64,000 nucleotides of DNA from Pogostemon cablin (lineage: Eukaryota > Streptophyta > Magnoliopsida > Lamiales > Lamiaceae). Position numbers and translations under genes: made by a program. The DNA is taken from assembly GCA_023678885.1 (NCBI GenBank), contig CM042955.1:36984088-37048087 (forward strand), in the 5' to 3' direction. Shown one piece after another: positions 45,634 to 58,093 of the stretch. A model generated the notes under the pieces. It made no database searches. It saw only the letters and a program-made list of their open reading frames with translations, and was not told the DNA's origin. Numbering within the stretch: position 1 is the stretch's first letter; every line of letters begins with the position of its first letter.

Positions 45634-46305
45634 ATGGAATCCAAACCACCCTCCTCGTCCACCTCCGCCCCGACTCCGACTCTACTCCGCCGCCTGATCA
45701 ACCTCGACACTGCCGTATCCCTCCAATTCTACACTTTCTTTCAACCCATCCTCCCATTCTTCCTCCTGAAATCCCTCGAGTTCTCCGGCGACGGTCGCCT
45801 CTTCTTCCCCATCACGCTGTCCATTCTCGTCGCCACCACCACCCCCGTCGCTACCCTCACTACCCCCTTCACTCCTCTTCTACTAAACCTCCTTATAGGA
45901 TCCCTTTTAGACCTTATCCTAATTGGTCTAATCAAGCACCTCGTTCAACGCCCTCGCCCCGTTTACAACAAGAATATGTTCCTCTCTTTTGCCGTTGATC
46001 ACTGGTCTTTTCCCAGTGGCCACTCCTCTAGGGTTTCGTTTATTGCCACATTCTGTTTGTTGTACTACGATCAAATTAGAGATATTTTGCTCATAAACAT
46101 GTTGAATTTTGATGCTGAGAGTGGGCTTGTGAAATATTTTGTTTTATTGGTGGGGATGTGGGCTGCAATTACTTCGTTTTCTAGGGTGCTTCTTGGGCGG
46201 CACTTCATTCTTGATGTTTTTGCTGGGATGTTCCTCGGTGTTCTCGAAGGGATGCTGGTTTTTCGAGTTTTTAATTATGACAACTTTGGCTTCTTGTTCA
46301 GATGA
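45634..46305 (+). CDS. LPPB: Lipid phosphate phosphatase, LPP-beta type (PAP2 family)
   Basis: A single 223-codon frame with no intron in the coding part. The three phosphatase motifs are complete and in order: K101-x6-R108-P109 (KHLVQRPRP), P127-S-G-H130, and S183-R-x5-H190-x3-D194 (SRVLLGRHFILD), giving the catalytic histidine pair. Several hydrophobic segments (about 35-48, 56-72, 80-100, 133-145, 167-182, 195-211) put it in a membrane, with motifs facing one side. The family removes phosphate from phosphatidate, isoprenoid diphosphates or related lipids; short members like this resemble plant LPP-beta (At4g22550, from memory) and animal presqualene diphosphate phosphatase. The substrate is not known from sequence. 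A GTAAGT soon after the stop codon may mark a 3' untranslated intron. The promoter has a copia LTR close by. Confidence 0.93.
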   Translation: MESKPPSSSTSAPTPTLLRRLINLDTAVSLQFYTFFQPILPFFLLKSLEFSGDGRLFFPITLSILVATTTPVATLTTPFTPLLLNLLIGSLLDLILIGLIKHLVQRPRPVYNKNMFLSFAVDHWSFPSGHSSRVSFIATFCLLYYDQIRDILLINMLNFDAESGLVKYFVLLVGMWAAITSFSRVLLGRHFILDVFAGMFLGVLEGMLVFRVFNYDNFGFLFR

Positions 46306-49300
46306 CATCTGCTTTAAAGTAAGTTTCTTCATGTAGTAATGTGTTTATCTGGGAGTAATTAAATTGGGGTATGATGATAATTGATAAATACTTTCACATT
46401 TCCCTCCATTTTTTGTTTGAGTTTTAACCTTGTGCAATTCTGTATTTGGGTTTTATTGAATTCAGGATTAAGGATATTGCTGTTTTATGTGTACTTTTGA
46501 TTGGTTACTCATCTTGAACATATGCTGTTTATTCATTTAATTGAATTCACCAAATCTTAGTCTTGAAAGTTTGTAATGGTGTTTGCAGTAGTGTGATCTA
46601 GCTAAAGCAGAATCATGTCTTGTGAACAATTTTTGCAATGGTTTGTCATGTCAATTTGATATGCATATAATTTTTTGGATGTCTTTGAAGTTGCTTTTTT
46701 TTGTTCTATGTGGAAGCTATGCTGCTAAAAATTGAAAGCTCTTATAGGGTAAGAGTCATTTTCTTGCCATTTCGACCTAGTGTGACCTAAAGGAGCAGAT
46801 ATCCACTCAGTCGAAGTCTTGAGCACAAATTGCATTATATTCCTATTTTCGCATGGGTGTCACTGAATGTCTCTATCACAACATATTGATTAGGAATAGA
46901 TGTATTGACAAGATAGAAATACTTTTGAATCATTACTATAGGAGCATCTAGGAATAGATGTATTGACAAGATAGAAACATTTTTGAACCAACACACACAG
47001 TTCGACATCTTCCCTTCTGCATACAGCTCATACACATGTCTGTTTCATCCCTGTTTTTTGATTATTTTTTGGCTCACAAATTCCCTCTCTGTATCTTCGT
47101 TTTCTTGAAAGGATTGCTGACCTCTAACTGAAGCTTCCCCCTTTGCACTCCCATCTATTGTTCTTCAAATGTGGTGCTCTGAGTTTTATTTTTGGAGAAA
47201 GAATTCTATAGCACACTGCCACACTCTTTATCGAATCCACAGGTGTTCCTTATTCAACTTCACACATCTTGCTAAACTGAGGGATTTAGCCTCTTTTCTT
47301 TTCCTATTTTACATGTTTCGATTCCTCACCGCCTCCAGACTGCTGTCTCCATTGCCCATTAGCTTTTATCGGTGCGATCTGCAATCTCTGTTGTTGCACT
47401 GCACATCTTCTTTTCTGATCCTGTATTTCTTCGACATCTCAATGAGGTATTGTCTTATTTTATGCTTCATTCTATTGTAATGATATCTGAAAATTCTTTA
47501 GATGAAGATTACCTTGAAGTTTCTCAAGAGCACCCCCATACCCACTTCAAACTCTGCTTTATTCCCCAAGAAAGGGTTCGTTTCTTTTATGTATTTTGCA
47601 AAAGAATTATGCTGATGTTCAATTTTCTATTTTGATTTTCTTTTTTTGTTTGAGTTTGTTATTTGATGTTCTTTGAACTTTTTATATGGGTTTTTAAAAG
47701 AAATGTGGGGGTTGGTTGTTGGTACATGTATTGCTTTTTGTAAAATTTGTTGTTTACTGCTGTACTTCACTTCATAATTACATGTTTGAGGATTATTTTA
47801 ATTTTCTTGATTTGATTGTCAGTCTTGGTTCTCAATTTTGTGTTGGAATTTTAGACTTGATTGGAGAAGTGTTTAATGCTATTTATTTTCTTTTGATTCA
47901 ATTCTGAATTGATGAATAATTCTGAAATGTAGTAATAGCAGCAATCAGGTTAAACCTCAAATGTCGACCGCTGAATTTTGATTTGTTACTTTACCAATGG
48001 TTTAATGGCCGTATTTGGCAGGGTGCCATTTGATTGAGCCATAATCATATATAGGCTGTTATGTTTGGTCATGAAACATCCAGGATATAAATTTTCATTC
48101 TGGTATCATTAACAATGAAATCACCAATGTGCTTACAAAAGAAAAAGAAAAAAGAATTCTGCCGAAGATTACTTATTCATAACTGCGGAAAGATGATTAA
48201 GGAAAGGATACACCTATTGTTAGTAATATGTCCAACAATATTTTACCTACATAGGTGATCTTTAGCTAGAAGCTTCCTTTGCTTTTTTCATAATTACCAG
48301 TTGAATTTCCTCGACCTTATACTTGAGCAATCAACCATTACTTTCAATTGCCACATGGTCTCCTGAGATTGAGTTAGGTGTTAAACCACCTTCGAGCATA
48401 GGTGAGTTTTTTCAAGTTGCATGCTGTAAAAGTTCGTCGAATGGTAAAAGGTTGAGGCACAATCTACAGAATACATAACAATCTTGTTCTAATTGTTTTG
48501 CTTCTCTTCATGTCCAGTTTGTGGTATCCTTTACCTAAAGATAAATCTGCTCACATTGATAAATGCAGATTTTGCTGATCCAAGTTGCTTTGGTGAACAT
48601 GTAACCTGTATTAACACTTATCCAAGTCAGTTACCCTCTCTCCCTGCATTTCTAATTTGTTTTTGTGCATATTTCTGTGGGTCTTGCTATAAAATCTGTT
48701 TGATTGCTTTACTATTTCTACTTTTACATATATCGTGTGAGGAAAAAAAATGTCCACATAAATCGTTGTAATGTAACAATCGGGCCTAAATGTTATGCCT
48801 CATGTCTAAAGTACAACTTATATGATAGGTAAGGCGCAAAAGTGATGGCAGAAAAGGCTTTATGCTACCATGCGATTATCAGCTATTGTACCAATTTCGT
48901 TTATCTCACGGAGTTAAGACCTGCGTAAAACGATCTTAATTGGATTTTAGTGTCAAAATATGGGACAACATTGTTTTTAAGGTTAGACTTCAGATGGAAC
49001 AGATTAAAAGAGATTGACAGCATTGAATTGGTTGTTTACTAAGTGGCATAAAATCAAAGACTTGTAACTTTGCATAGCGTTGTTCCTGCATATTTAGAAA
49101 TAGTTCCATTTCTTTACTATAAAAAAAAAAACACTAAGCTGCCATCACAAGCATATTAATCCTTTTATGTTGTCACGCTCCAAATTTTCATACACATATA
49201 TAATAAAACAAATAAAATAATCAAATTAATATTTATATTCATCATTACGAAGGGAAAACGAGTACCCGTGAAATCTGAGTAAATTTTTTGTAACACATTC

Positions 49301-50989
49301 GAGAATGAGCTGAATTGTGAAACAAAATTAAATATTACTTAATTTTATGAAAAATCTAAAAACCTCAGGAAACGACACATAATTGTGGTTAAATAAACAG
49401 ACAAAAAATGTCGACAGAAAAAGGAATGGAGGATCATAATTTTAACATGCAATCATTAGCATAAATCACGTTCAACATTAAACGGAACATAGAGTGCGTC
49501 AAATTCTAAATTCTGAAAATTCTTTTGTTTTCAAAATCTGGATTCATAACTAGAAATTTTTAATACGAAACATCCCAGTTCAATTTTGTACAAACTGTAA
49601 TAACCTCATAAATGCATCGATATTCGAAACCATAGAGTGTAAAAGTAATATTTTATAGGCTTAGTTCATGATTGAAATTTAAACATAAAATTCCAGATTT
49701 GTAAAATTTTATTCGACTTTCTCTCGCCATCACATTCTCCGCTCGTACAACGTCACGCTAATTCGAAAGGGAAAATAAAAGGAGAGTGAGCAAACCACAA
49801 CTCAGTGGAAATAACAACACTGTCATAGATTAAATAATCCCTGATTGACGTCATTTTCACCTAGTATAGTAGCTTTTGTGTAGTGACTAGTGTGATATTA
49901 TAATTATTTAGTGTATGATCAAATTATGCTTAAATCAGGTGAATAACTAGGGAGATGAAAACGGAATCGGGAAGTGCAGACGAGAAAGAGCACAAAATCG
50001 TGTCTGACACAAGTTCGGAGCACAACTCACCTCGAGGACAAGACTCGTGTCTACGAAAGGGCGAGTTTGGACGAGACTTAAAAAATGAATATATTTGCTG
50101 AAGGTATGTTGTTCCAAGTTTTATTTGTCAGAGTATTACTATTGGTTTTATTTTGTCGATAATATTAATGTCATGCCTTGTTTCTTCTTTCACAATATGA
50201 CTAGTATATATTCGTGCATGGAATCAAATTTACCAAACACTCTTGGAACAAGCATTGACGTTGCAATAATTAATTCTCAATGCATGTCATTGTGTGGGCA
50301 TCTAATTAGAATGACATTCGAAGGTGTGAGTGTGGTGAACGTGTTTCTGATTAATTGTAGATTGGTTTTTGTATAGTTAAGTTATGCTTTTGAATCATTC
50401 TGCTTGTGTTTAATAACAATTAATGAAGTTATATTGGCCAATATTCAAGTATATTCTTACAGTTGTTTAATCTTTGTAATTGTCATAATTTGAGGTGGAA
50501 TGGTGTGTATAGCTGTTATTACAAACATTTTTAGTTGTTTAATCTATGTCGTTAAATTTTTGACATGGAACTGTGTGTATGTAGTTGTTTATTTTAAACT
50601 CCAAAAAAAGGTTTGTGAGTTTATTTACAATAAATCACAATTTTTTTGTGAAATATATTATACATTGATAAGGTAGCTAGGGAGAAATCCGATCACATTG
50701 ATTACCAAACACTTGTGATCACTTTTATATACCGAGTGTACATCATGTACAGAAAACATCATACAATTATAGCCAAAACAGCTTTCCCTTATTATTTGGG
50801 CTTTCCTACATATGTTACAACAAAACCAACCAAAAACCAAAAACAAGACAAAGATGACAAGTACTCCCTCTGTAATTTACAAAGGAAAGGTGAAAAGCTT
50901 AGCGGGACGAAAAAAGTAATTTTAAAAAAAAAGGATGGATTGATCCCTTGGATCTTCCTTGGTGAGTGAGTGTTTGACATGTAATAAAA
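46306..50989. other. Gene-free stretch between LPP-beta and NPF6
   Basis: No coding gene is supported in 4.7 kb. It starts with the LPP-beta 3' untranslated region. A 58-bp tandem pair (TAGGAATAGATGTATTGACA) lies at 46891 and 46949. At 48565-48625 one frame reads DFADPSCFGEHVTCINTYPSQ, which looks exon-like but was not recognised. From 50870 lies a partial MITE end (TACTCCCTCTGTAATTTACA). Confidence 0.4.
49172..49845. repeat. Possible gypsy LTR fragment
   Basis: Begins TGTCACGCTCCAAATTTTC and contains AGGAGAGTGAGCAAACCACAACTCAGTG, a phrase of the kind seen in long chromovirus LTRs (compare ACTAGTGAGATAAAAAGCTTAG in the LTR at 25136). No partner, purine tract or duplication was found. Confidence 0.35.
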
Positions 50990-53900
50990 TTAGTGGCAAA
51001 CAAGATCATCAGTTTCTTCCAACTCTATGCCCATGTCCGCAAGCCTCTTCTCCTTGTACACATACCTCGTACAACAGAACAAGAAGATTGCCAGATTAAA
51101 CAAGCTCAAAATCATCAACAGCCAGTAGAAATCATAAAGCCTTCCTTCATTAAGATTGTCCGCCAGCCACGGCTTATTGGCCGTCACTTTATGGACAATA
51201 GTCACCAATGTCGAGCTAAAAAAGAACCCTAACGACAGCGTGCTCAAGAACAACCCCGTGCTCATCGTTTTCATCCCTTTCGGACACTCCCTGAGAAAGA
51301 AATCCAACTGTCCGATATACGTGAACGCCTCCCCGGACCCCACCAGCAGGAACTGCGGGATCAGCCAGAACACGCTCATCGGCACCGGCTTCTCGGGGCC
51401 GTGGTTCAGGCCGTGCTCAGCCGCCACGCGGAGACGCTTGTTCTCGGTGAGGGCGGCTGCGGCCATGGCGAAGATGGAGAGGACGAGGCCGACGGCGATG
51501 CGCTGGAGTGGGGTGAGGCCGTGGGGGTTGTGGAGGAGGCGGCGGCAAATGGGGGTGACGATGCGGTCGTAGATGGGGACGGTGATGAGGATGCTGGCGA
51601 CGAAGAAGACGGTGAGGGTGCCGGCGGGGATCTCGAAGGAGCCGATGTGGCGGTTGAGGGTGGTGGCTTGGGCGACGGAGAAGGTGGTCATTTGAGCGTA
51701 GACGGTCCAGAACATGATGGTTGTGGCCCATGTTGGGAGCATTCTTATTACAAGCTTCACTTCTTCCACATCGGTTAAGGCGGAAATCTTCCATTTGTTC
51801 TGCCCGGTGGTGCCTTCTTTTGGATCAACAATGGCCGCCCTGTCCAGGAAACTGCCACAATACAAATGTAAAACCACGTGTGTGAGACGTAGAAACGGAT
51901 TAGATCGAAATAATATTTTTAATAAAAAATGAAATTTGCATGGTAAATGAAAAATTATATTATGATGTTTATTTAAAGGTGATAGTAAAAAAATTTTAAA
52001 AATATAATTCATCTTTTAAGTATAGTATTTCAATTTTAGTATTTTTTTTGTTCAATTATGGTTTTTCTTTTCTTTTTTCATATCTAGTCTTTTTTTATAT
52101 AATTAGATTAGACTACAATCTATAATAAGGACTCCAAATTTTAAAACGCTCGTGAAACTTTATAACACTTTGTAAAAGAAAGAAAAGAAATGTTCCAATG
52201 GGTTAATTTACTGGCCTTAAATTAGAGGAATGATATAAGTTTTCATGGAACAATTAGGTTATAATATTAGTCTGAATTAGAGTTGAAAATGTCCTGAATT
52301 ATGAAGTGAAATGACTAAGTAGGAGCCAAATGAAAAAAAAAAAAAGGGAAAAAAAGAGTAAATTAATTAAGAAGGGAATTTGTGTGGTAAAGATATTGTT
52401 AAATTAAGAGTGTATTATCCATGCACGACTAAAGACACGTACCAATTAGCAGCTCTACCTGCGTTTTACTGGATAGATATTAAACATGGCCCCAATGGGG
52501 ACATGAATGATCAATGCTCATAAATTATTGGGATGGAATTTTATATCATTATCATATGACCCATCATATACTCAGCTTGGAGTTCACTTTTTCTATGCCA
52601 TTTTGGAACTTATGATCTTACATCACATCATTTGATAAATGCCACATACGGATGAAATAAAAAATCCATATTTTTTAAGGAAAAAACATGAACCCTAGAG
52701 ACGGGCTCGTACGTGTCAAAATATAAATAGTGGAAGAAGAGATAATACACATAAACGACATCAGAAATGAGATTGGCTGGACTTTGGGGCTATTAATAAA
52801 ACTTCAAATAATAGATTAAGCATGATTGGGACCAATCTAGAGCAACTCCAGAAGGTAGAAATCCGACAAAAATGGCTTCAATTAGTTTAGCAAATTAAAT
52901 TGTTATTATTTTTATTTTTTTGGGGGGAAAAAATAACACCACTCACTCAATAGCTCAACCTTGTGATCAATAAGTCCAAGAAGCAATAGGGATTATTTAA
53001 GACCACTTGTTATGAATCTTTTTGTTGATCCACAATTGATCTGGACCAAACGTTTGGTTGTTAATTAGTTTCCAACTTGTCCTTTTTTTTGTCAATATCG
53101 TGTAAGCCCAAAAATTTTTTCCCAAATAATTAAACTCTCCATACCTAAACAGATGACTCTATAAGTCAACAATTTAATGCTCGCATTATTATGTAATTAA
53201 ATAATTAGAAGAGTGCATGAGATATTTATATAGCAAATTATTGGGTGTTGTGGATCCAGATGGAATGTATTATACCGACTGACCCCATTCGGATTTTTTT
53301 TTTTTAACTAAACATTGAATCTTGTTCCAACTTATGGTTTTGAGAGATATAATTCAGCTCACAATATTTCTAAATGAATAGAAAAATTCACGTAGTGTAG
53401 GTGTTTTCATATTAGGGTTTAATTGAAATTTCTTGTCATTTATCAATTTTCGATATCACTAATTTATACGAGTAATACGTAAAAGTTAATGTAATCTAAT
53501 CATTGTATTTAGGGATTATACACACTTATTTTTACTGTATACTTTTCCTCCCTTGTACTCTGCACACCATCCATCTAATAATACTCATACTAAAATGTAT
53601 CATCCATCTTATAATATGGAGTAACATATGAGATGTTATAACCAAATAATAAAAGCAAATTCTATGGGTGATTGAAAAAGAAAAAGCAAAAAGAAAAAAG
53701 AGAATTATATCTTCTCCATATGATTCAAAAAGTTATACTTTGGAGTTATCCATTGATGAATAACAGTTACTCCCTTCTTTTAGAGATTCTTATTGCATAA
53801 CCATGGGAAAAAAAAAGTTTCTTTTTAAATAATTATCAAAGTGTGAAAAGAAAAAGGTTAGAGATGGCGGTTATTACAGTTAGGAATTTATTGTGGTTTG

Positions 53901-55220
53901 ACAAAAAGAAAGAAAGAAGTAAATTAAACTCACCGGAAATCCTTGCTATGTGGCAGCTGTTGCTTCTTCTTCTTGCTCTGCGACACACTCTCGTCTCCCT
54001 GAAACAGAAGAGACGAGTCGGACGGCAGGTCGAGGTGCCTCTTCCGGCAGGCCGCCACCACAACGGCGGCGATCTGCGTGAGAGGGCTCCCCACCAGCTT
54101 CTTGAAACGGTACCGTCTGGTGCCCAACAGGAAGACCGTCAGGCCGATGACAATGGCGCAGGCGCAGATGCCGTAGCCATATCGTCGGCCGACGTTGTCC
54201 TGGATATACACCAGAACAGTCACCGCCAGGAGTGATCCAGTGTTGATGAAAAAGAAGAACCAGTTAAAGAATTTGATCATCCCCTTCCTTTCCTTAGCGT
54301 CCGACTCGTCGAACTGATCCGACCCGAACCCGGACACACTGGACTTGAGTCCGCCAGTGCCCAGGGCCGTTAGGTAGAGGGCTATGTAAAGAACCATGAG
54401 CTGTTTTCCGGTCGCCGGAATACAAGTCGGACTGCCGGCGGCGCATTTCGGTGGCCGGAGACTTGGGATGGCCGTTGAGATAGTCAGTATAGTGATTCCC
54501 TGATGATTGAGATTAATTGGTAAACAAATTATATCCCACTACTATGGAGTAAGTTATTATTTTAATTTGCACTTTCTATTTTCCTCTTCGCATGTATAAA
54601 AAATAATATTGAGCAAGAAAAAATTACTATGAGTCGATGAAACCAACATATTAGTAATATATATATGTGAGAGAGAGAGAGAGAATATGAAAGAATATTG
54701 ATGGGAATTAATTAGTTCATACCAAGGCTTGAACCGTGGTGAAAATGGCAATGGTTAAGTACCTAAGTGAAACAAACAAATGATGTTAGAACAACACAAA
54801 TTAATTAAAGAAGAAGAAATGTTAGAGAGAATAGGAGAATTACCTTCCGAGGAAAGTGTCTGCAACGAAACCACCAAGGAGACAAAGCATGAAACAAGTG
54901 CCAAGAAAGTTAGTGACATTGTTAGCAGCAGTGGCATTGCCCAAATGCATAGTGCCACTCAAATATGTGACAAGGTTCACTGCTATGCCAAGAGTGGTTA
55001 ATCTCTCCACACCCTCAACTCCTACATAATATAATATATTATATTATGATCATTTACATATATATAAGACTGCAAGTGGTGGTGGAGGGGTACCCAGAAT
55101 CATGGCGGCGCCGGCCCAACCGCCGGAGGAGGATTTCAGGGAGGGGCGGCCCTTGTAGTCCCAGGCATCGGGGAGAGTATCAGTAGCTTCATGATTAGTT
55201 TCAGGAAGAACGCTCCCCAT
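50990..55220 (-). CDS. NPF6.4: Nitrate/peptide transporter family protein, NPF6 clade
   Basis: Five exons (55094-55220, 54844-55021, 54723-54762, 53934-54499, 50990-51851) give 590 residues, usual for the family; all joins are GT-AG and in frame, including a 40-nt exon. Twelve membrane helices are split by a central loop. The proton-coupling motif EGVER (ExxER) is in the first helix. T105 in FLGRYLTIAIF matches CHL1/NRT1.1 T101, the CIPK23 phosphorylation site. At the position of CHL1 H356 it has Y355 (FWTVYAQMTTFSVAQATTL). Close matches to CHL1 run throughout (MHLGNATAANNVTNFLGT, LDFFLRECPKGMK, YVYKEKRLADMGIEL). Family role: plasma-membrane proton-coupled uptake of nitrate or chloride. I favour NPF6.4 (NRT1.3) over CHL1 because of the tyrosine. 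Intron 4 is 2.08 kb with no gene in it. Confidence 0.93.
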
Positions 55221-55318
55221 TACGGTCGACCTTGTATTAATTTAATGGGCTATTACCAGATTCTTGATCTGTTTGTAGATGAAAATAGATGATGAACTTC
55301 CACCTGCCTTTCATCTTC

Positions 55319-55328
55319 TTTATATAGC
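55319..55328 (-). promoter_or_regulatory. Candidate TATA box of NPF6
   Basis: CTATATAAAG on the minus strand, about 100 bp before the start codon, is a good plant TATA box at a usual distance. Confidence 0.6.
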
Positions 55329-55602
55329 TGTGCCATTCTGCGTTTTCGCTTTCTTTTTTTAATAAAATAAAATTTAAAATTCTTTTCATTTTCACCTTCG
55401 CCTTTTCAGGTCGGATATCTCCTTATATTTTAATAATGTTATATGGAGTATTTACCCAATACTTATTTTCACATTTTTCGTTTTATTCTGTGTCACACTT
55501 ATCTTTGTCTGTCATAAAAGAAAACATCCCATCATCCAATCACCTAAAAAATTATCTTAATTTTAAAAATACTGCACTCAACTAATAACATATATATATA
55601 TA

Positions 55603-55832
55603 TACCCCCTTCGACCCTCCCTAAGAGGCTCTTTTGCTTTTTGACACGTAAATTAAGGAGTATTATTATTTAATGTGTAGTGGGTAGTTGTATTAGTGGG
55701 ACTGTGGGTCCCATATTTTAACTGTATTAGTGGGTGTGTGTGAGTCCCATGTGTGTAAAAAATGAAAGGATACTCTTTGGTGGAACACCCAAAATGGAAA
55801 AAATACTCTCTTTAAAGGGAACGGAGGGAGTA
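55603..55832. mobile_element. Stowaway-like MITE
   Basis: Ends TACCCCCTTCGACCCTCCCT and GGGAACGGAGGGAGTA are inverted, bounded by TA, with AAGAGGCTCTTTTGC against ACTCTCTTTAAAGG inside. It lies upstream of NPF6. Confidence 0.75.
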
Positions 55833-55948
55833 TATTTTTAATTTTGTTGCCTAAAAATACAACAAAACTCTCTTAAAAGTCAATAAAGTTAGTAAAAAAA
55901 TAACTTTTATTAAATTAATGGTCATTATTTAGGATAGTAATATTTTAC

Positions 55949-56156
55949 TACTCCCTTCATCCGTTTCTAAGGTATCTATTTTAATATTTTTTTGCGTCCG
56001 CTTCAAAGGTATCCATTTCCCATATTTAGTAAAAAAGTACACAATATAGCTTACCACTTCCCTCTAATACAACTACTTACTTTATATATAATAATAATAC
56101 TTCTTAAACCACGTGTAAAAAATAAATAAATATCTTAAAATCGGACGGAGAGAGTA
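55949..56156. mobile_element. Stowaway-like MITE
   Basis: Ends TACTCCCTTCATCCGTTTCT and AATCGGACGGAGAGAGTA are inverted and bounded by TA; the arms continue as AAGGTATCTATTTT against AAATAAATATCTTAAA. Confidence 0.75.
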
Positions 56157-56644
56157 TATAACAAAATATGAAATTTGAGGTGGAATAGGAAATTGGGGGA
56201 TTGGGAAGGAATTTCCTTAATTGAGATGATGTGGATTATTGTCGCGTCATCACGCTGTTTATGATTCAGTGATAGTATTTAAATTTATTGATTCATTGGA
56301 TCAATGTGTGTATAATTGATTATCGGATTTCATATCATTAATAAACTAAAATGAACAAATTCTCAGATTTTATATCATAAATAAATAAATTAAAATGAAC
56401 AGAGGATACTGTTTGAACTAACAAATTAGGTACTCCTTGATAAATAAAATTGATCGTTAGGACAAAAAATACAACTTTAGAATTAATTTTAAATTACCTA
56501 ACTTTTGTTTTAATGAACCCCTTAATTTAGTACGAAACTATTATTGGAAATTTCCCCATAAAAGGTAGCCAGCTTATATATAGGCCGCTTTAAAAAATAA
56601 TAAATCTAAGTGTACAAATTACAATTAATAAAAATAAAAATAAA

Positions 56645-56930
56645 GGGTAAATTACTAAAATCCCAATCGAGGTTTGTTCAAATTAGCAAATAAATCCTGT
56701 GATTTGAAAAATTACCAATTATTTTTTTTTAAAAAATAGTGAAATTTAAAAATACAACGTTAAATATATGGGGCTTGATGTCATTTACATCCTTCTTTAT
56801 TTTAAGAAAAATTGTATTTCTATTAATGTTCAAATAAAAAACAAGTTAGAAGGGGTAATTGGTAATTTTTCAAATCACGGAGTTTATTTGGTAGTTTGAA
56901 TAAACCTCAAGGAGGTTTTGGTAATTTACC
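56645..56930. mobile_element. Mutator-type MITE with long inverted repeats
   Basis: The two ends form inverted repeats of about 75 bp: GGGTAAATTACTAAAATC on the left and (reverse complement) GGTAAATTACCAAAACC on the right, both running to GTGATTTGAAAAATTACCAA. AAAAATAAA flanks both borders (56636-56644, 56931-56939), the 9-bp length of Mutator elements, though it is low in complexity. Confidence 0.8.
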
Positions 56931-57499
56931 AAAAATAAAAGAAGAAAGTATATATTGGAGTGAAAAAGAATATATTTTAAAAAAAATTTAGCATTTGAGA
57001 GACAAAATTTATTAAAAAATATCTTAATAATATTCCAAATATATCATTTTCAATTCACAAAGTCTTCAGGATCATTTGATAATTCTTGTAATATCTATTC
57101 AGATATCAAAAATGATTTCAACATTAAATAAAACTACAAGGATATTGTTAAGACTAAATGTAATTAAATTTATGAATGGGATAGATGTAGAAATAAAATG
57201 ATTATTATTTAAAAATAACTTAAGCAATATGAAAATTTATTTAATTAATTCCAATTTCCTTCTTAGTAGTATAGTATAATAGAACTAATTATTAATATAG
57301 ATTAACAATCAAGAGTAACCTTGATAACATATTTTTCTGTGATAATTTTCTACTAACTAGCAAATGTATTAATTAGGTCGTTGTACATAAATTATCTAAA
57401 TAGCAAATTTTAATTTTAGAGAAATTAAGTTGGAACTGTAATGTTATGATTATTATCTAAGTTTAGAGAAATTAAGTTGAAATTGTAGTAATACAAGTA

Positions 57500-57905
57500 C
57501 TAAAAATACTTTTTAGCAACCGAATTTAGCAACAGAATGCAATCTGTTGGTAATTACTAATGAATTAGCAATAAAAAGACATTTTTATTTTAGCAACGGA
57601 ATGCCAACATATTTATTCCTTATTTTAGCAACGGAATTCAATCCGTTGGTAATTACCAATGGATTAACAAGAGAATCATTATATAAATTAACAATGAAAT
57701 TATTAGCAACTGATTACCTTACGGAATTATTTACCAACGGAATTGATTTTTCATTACTAAAAATTTACCAACCACCACTTTAGCAATGAAATTTTACCAA
57801 TGAATTCCATTACTAATCCGTTGATAAGCCAATTTAATAATTGAATTAAAACTTTTAACCATGTAATATTCCGTTGTTAAAAAACAGTTTTTTTTCTCGT
57901 GAAGA
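57500..57905. repeat. Subterminal repeat array, CACTA-like
   Basis: TTTAGCAACGGAAT and its reverse forms (ATTCCGTTGCTAA-type, TCCGTTGGTAATTACC) recur more than ten times in 400 bp and stop next to CAGTTTTTTTTCTCGTGAAG, which resembles a decayed CACTA end (CACTACAAGAAAA in reverse). The other end was not found. A CACTA (En/Spm) remnant is the best guess. Confidence 0.5.
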
Positions 57906-58093
57906 GTCTTGATTCATCTTAATTAGATGTATTGTGTGATTCTTAATTTTCAAGGATATACACTAAACAAGTGTGTGATATACTATATTCTATTGATTTA
58001 TTCTTCGAGTAGGACCTAAATGAACGGATATTAACGACACATACTCCTTTTTTTTTCTTTTTAAGAAAAAGTGGAGAAATTAAACCCTAGACA

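Larger units (their letters stand above)
56157..58085. other. Gene-free AT-rich stretch with two repeats
   Basis: Contains the Mutator-type MITE and the CACTA-like block listed separately. Apart from these I see no gene or clear structure. Confidence 0.4.

Noticed and set aside
51401..51778. 125-codon frames on both strands antisense or out of frame to the NPF6 last exon
   Set aside because: They mirror the GC-rich coding exon; composition (Gly/Asp/Glu or His/Arg/Pro runs) is a by-product of codon bias.
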